In this document: piece by piece, positions 62,206 to 64,000 of the stretch | Layout of the letters: each line of letters starts with the position of its first letter | Position numbering within the stretch: the first letter of the stretch is position 1 | Assembly (NCBI RefSeq): GCF_004803695.1 | Contig: NZ_CP039393.1 | Span: 620,001 to 684,000 of the forward strand | Direction of reading: 5' to 3' | Length of the DNA: 64,000 bases | DNA from: Muribaculum gordoncarteri | GTDB taxonomy: Bacteria; Bacteroidota; Bacteroidia; Bacteroidales; Muribaculaceae | Program-made: the position numbers and the translations under genes | The notes under the pieces: generated by a model | What the model was told of the DNA's origin: nothing | Database searches by the model: none | Seen by the model: only the letters and a program-made list of their open reading frames with translations

Positions 62206-63105
62206 ATGAAACGCTATTCAAGAGAGTTGATAATAGGAATGTCGGTGCTTGTGGCGCTGCTGGTGCTTTTCTTCGGCATCGATTACCTTAAAGGCATCAA
62301 CGTGTTCAAGGCCGCCAACTATTACTATGTGTCCTATACCAATGTAAACGGACTTACAGTGTCGTCGCCTGTTACCATCAATGGATTCAAGGTGGGTCAG
62401 GTGCGTGACATAAACTATGAATATGACAATCCCGGTCATGTGCTTGTGGAGCTTTCGCTCGACAAGAAACTTAAGGTGCCCTCGGGCAGCAAGGCTATCA
62501 TAAAGAGCGACCTGCTCGGTACGGCTTCGGTAGAGCTGCAGTTTTCCACCTCGGCCGACAGCCACGATGTGGGCGACAAGCTGATAGGTGAGGCTATGCC
62601 TTCGATGCTCGATAATGTTGCGAGCGAGCTGATGCCTACGGTTAGCTCCATATTCCCGAAGGTTGATTCGCTGCTTACCTCGGTCAATAGACTCGTGTCG
62701 GATTCGGCATTGCTTTCATCGGTGAAGCGTCTTGACAAGATTACTGCCAACCTGGAGGCTACCACCGTAAACCTCAACCGCACGCTTGCAACGATGCCCA
62801 AGGTGATGACTACGGTCGACGGCGTGGCGTTGAACCTCGACACCATAACGGCCAATCTCGCCCTCGTGTCGCAGGAGCTGAAGGAGATGCCCATCGAGTC
62901 GACATTGCAGAATGTCCATGACATAACTGCCGACATGAAGGTTCTTACCGGAAAGCTGAATTCGACCGACAATTCACTCGGACTGCTGCTTAACGACCGA
63001 GGCCTCTATGACCACCTTAACGGGGCCGCAGGTGGATTGGATTCGCTCCTGTTTGATGTGAAGAAGAATCCCAAACGATATATTCCGCCGATTAAGGTAT
63101 TTTGA
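62206..63105 (+). CDS. MCE/MlaD-family lipid-transfer protein
   Basis: A 299-residue protein anchored by an N-terminal helix (LIIGMSVLVALLVLFFGIDY), with an MCE domain (about 38-115: VNGLTVSSPVTINGFKVGQV; SDLLGTASVELQF) and a helical C-terminal part. MCE proteins carry phospholipids across the periplasm. The usual MlaE/MlaF partners are not in this window. It follows the amidase by 35 bases. Confidence 0.9.
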   Translation: MKRYSRELIIGMSVLVALLVLFFGIDYLKGINVFKAANYYYVSYTNVNGLTVSSPVTINGFKVGQVRDINYEYDNPGHVLVELSLDKKLKVPSGSKAIIKSDLLGTASVELQFSTSADSHDVGDKLIGEAMPSMLDNVASELMPTVSSIFPKVDSLLTSVNRLVSDSALLSSVKRLDKITANLEATTVNLNRTLATMPKVMTTVDGVALNLDTITANLALVSQELKEMPIESTLQNVHDITADMKVLTGKLNSTDNSLGLLLNDRGLYDHLNGAAGGLDSLLFDVKKNPKRYIPPIKVF

Positions 63106-63193
63106 CGGTAGTTGTCGCTTATTTGGAATCATTCTAAATAGTTGATAACTGTCGGCGGAAAATGTTCCACAATCCACTCCTTAGTGGTAAAGC

Positions 63194-63229
63194 AATGTTC
63201 AGGGAGTTTCACGGAACTCCCTGAACATT
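63194..63229. terminator. Strong terminator between the MCE gene and dnaA
   Basis: A perfect 15-bp stem (63194-63208 with 63215-63229), 6-base loop, followed by TTATTT. The arms are symmetric enough to work in both directions. Confidence 0.85.
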
Positions 63230-63382
63230 TTATTTAACATTTGTGATTGTGCTAAAGTGCTGGCTATTAGTCGAATGATATTCTATAGCTATCGTGGATG
63301 TGATTAAAATGTTAAAGGTTTGATAATGCGCTGACTGACAGATGTGTTGCAAAACCATTATAAAATCCAAATTTTTTCTTCA

Positions 63383-63413
63383 TTGTTTTTGTAAAAAAAA
63401 ACGAAGAAATTTG
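63383..63413 (+). promoter_or_regulatory. Likely dnaA promoter
   Basis: TTG (63383-63385), 20 bases, then GAAATTTG (63406-63413), which differs from TAnnTTTG at the first base. The ATG is 35 bases downstream. Confidence 0.45.
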
Positions 63414-63447
63414 CAATACAAAGATAAGCCCTAAAGAATAACTACAG

Positions 63448-64000
63448 ATGGAAAAGACTCACATTAATTTGTGGGAGGACTGCCTTGAAATATTTAAGGA
63501 CAATCTTCCTACGGAACAATTTGACGCCTGGTTCAAGCCTATAACATCAATAAGCTTTGATGGCCGTACGCTTAAATTGATGGTTCCGACATCCTTTTTC
63601 GTTGAGCAGCTTGAGGAGAAATATATGAAGCTCCTTGCGCCGACTCTTCGTAAAGTTTACGGACCCAAGGTGCAGCTTTTCTATCAGTATGACACAGTGG
63701 CCAAGGACCCCACCTCGTCGGTCACTATCGAAAGCTCGCGTCCGAGTCCCGCCGTGCAGCCCCATTCGGTCAATCCTTTTAAGACCGATGTCGTTGCCGA
63801 CTTTGACTCGCAGCTTAATCCGCGTTACACATTTGAGAACTATTGCGGCAGCATCAGCAACAAGATTGCACGTTCCATCGGAGAGGCTATCGCATCCAAT
63901 CCCAAGTGCAAGACTTTCAACCCTCTGTTTATCTTTGGGCCTACCGGTGTAGGCAAGACTCATCTTATTCAGGCTATAGGCATACGCATCAAGGAGCGCA
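63448..64000 (+). CDS. dnaA: Chromosomal replication initiator DnaA (N-terminal part)
   Basis: The first 184 residues of DnaA, running off the right edge. Domain I: LWEDCLEIFKDNLPTEQFDA and WFKPITSISF. A short variable linker follows (VQPHSVNPFK), then FENYCGSISNKIARSIGEAI and Walker A GPTGVGKTH. It opens the duplex at the origin and regulates initiation. Confidence 0.98.
   Translation, partial: MEKTHINLWEDCLEIFKDNLPTEQFDAWFKPITSISFDGRTLKLMVPTSFFVEQLEEKYMKLLAPTLRKVYGPKVQLFYQYDTVAKDPTSSVTIESSRPSPAVQPHSVNPFKTDVVADFDSQLNPRYTFENYCGSISNKIARSIGEAIASNPKCKTFNPLFIFGPTGVGKTHLIQAIGIRIKER

Larger units (their letters stand above)
63106..63447. other. Intergenic region upstream of dnaA, 342 bases
   Basis: Contains a strong terminator (63194-63229), an AT-rich stretch and the dnaA promoter. 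Only weak DnaA-box-like sequences are seen (for example TGTTCCACA at 63163-63171, two mismatches), so I do not call an origin. Confidence 0.6.

Noticed and set aside
63106-63447. Replication origin beside dnaA
   Set aside because: Only DnaA-box-like sequences with two or more mismatches were seen and no cluster; dnaA location alone does not prove an origin.

Overview
The window is chromosomal DNA of a Bacteroidales bacterium. Many intergenic regions carry the Bacteroidetes -7 box TAnnTTTG, often with a TTG about 20 bases upstream. Diagnostic genes include gldH- and gldB-like lipoproteins, a Bacteroidetes-type RpoZ, DUF4301, DUF4249, and an ECF sigma/FecR/TonB receptor set. Moderate GC content and the gene set would fit a gut family such as Muribaculaceae; that placement is an inference.

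Layout. 1-5216: end of an unknown gene, an MscS channel, and recJ-recQ (overlapping). 5250-8850: an AraC regulator divergent from a secreted alpha/beta hydrolase, a CMD-cupin fusion and a flavodoxin lipoprotein. 8851-11676: an AT-rich island with a CoiA-like nuclease and a secreted unknown. 11677-18286: a minus-strand operon rny-ricT-gldH-M24 peptidase-cca-msrA. 18417-23501: zapA with a coiled-coil partner, cardiolipin synthase, rpsF-rpsR-rplI, rpsO, rpoZ and bamD. 23534-25815: an IS1634-family element with a 129-bp target duplication, inserted between bamD and a PASTA gene. 25901-32690: PASTA protein, RluD, acyltransferase, metallophosphoesterase, Tex and FolK. 32690-39308: a block bounded by a perfect 25-bp inverted repeat, holding bioB, an ECF sigma, FecR, a TonB receptor and DUF4249 in one minus-strand unit plus a small DUF3592-like gene. 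39338-53522: four paralogous FtsX/MacB-type permeases and one ATPase gene (frameshifted in this sequence), divergent from a sigma54-type response regulator and histidine kinase, then NDH-2. 53595-64000: TPR protein, DUF4301, GNAT, thioredoxin, ECF sigma, a 56-aa protein, GldB-like lipoprotein, amidase, MCE protein and the start of dnaA.

How it fits together. Most genes are housekeeping: DNA repair, ribosome, RNA turnover and envelope assembly. The accessory signals are: (1) the IS1634-family insertion, whose 129-bp duplication copies nearly the whole bamD/PASTA promoter region so that both neighbours keep their promoters; (2) a multi-permease ABC system with a near-consensus sigma54 promoter immediately next to its NtrC-type activator and kinase, but with a 1-bp frameshift at the ATPase signature motif; (3) the 6.6-kb block between inverted repeats, in which a biotin synthase shares an operon with a sigma/anti-sigma/TonB receptor set; (4) the AT-rich CoiA-like island. 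No tRNA, rRNA or CRISPR array was seen.
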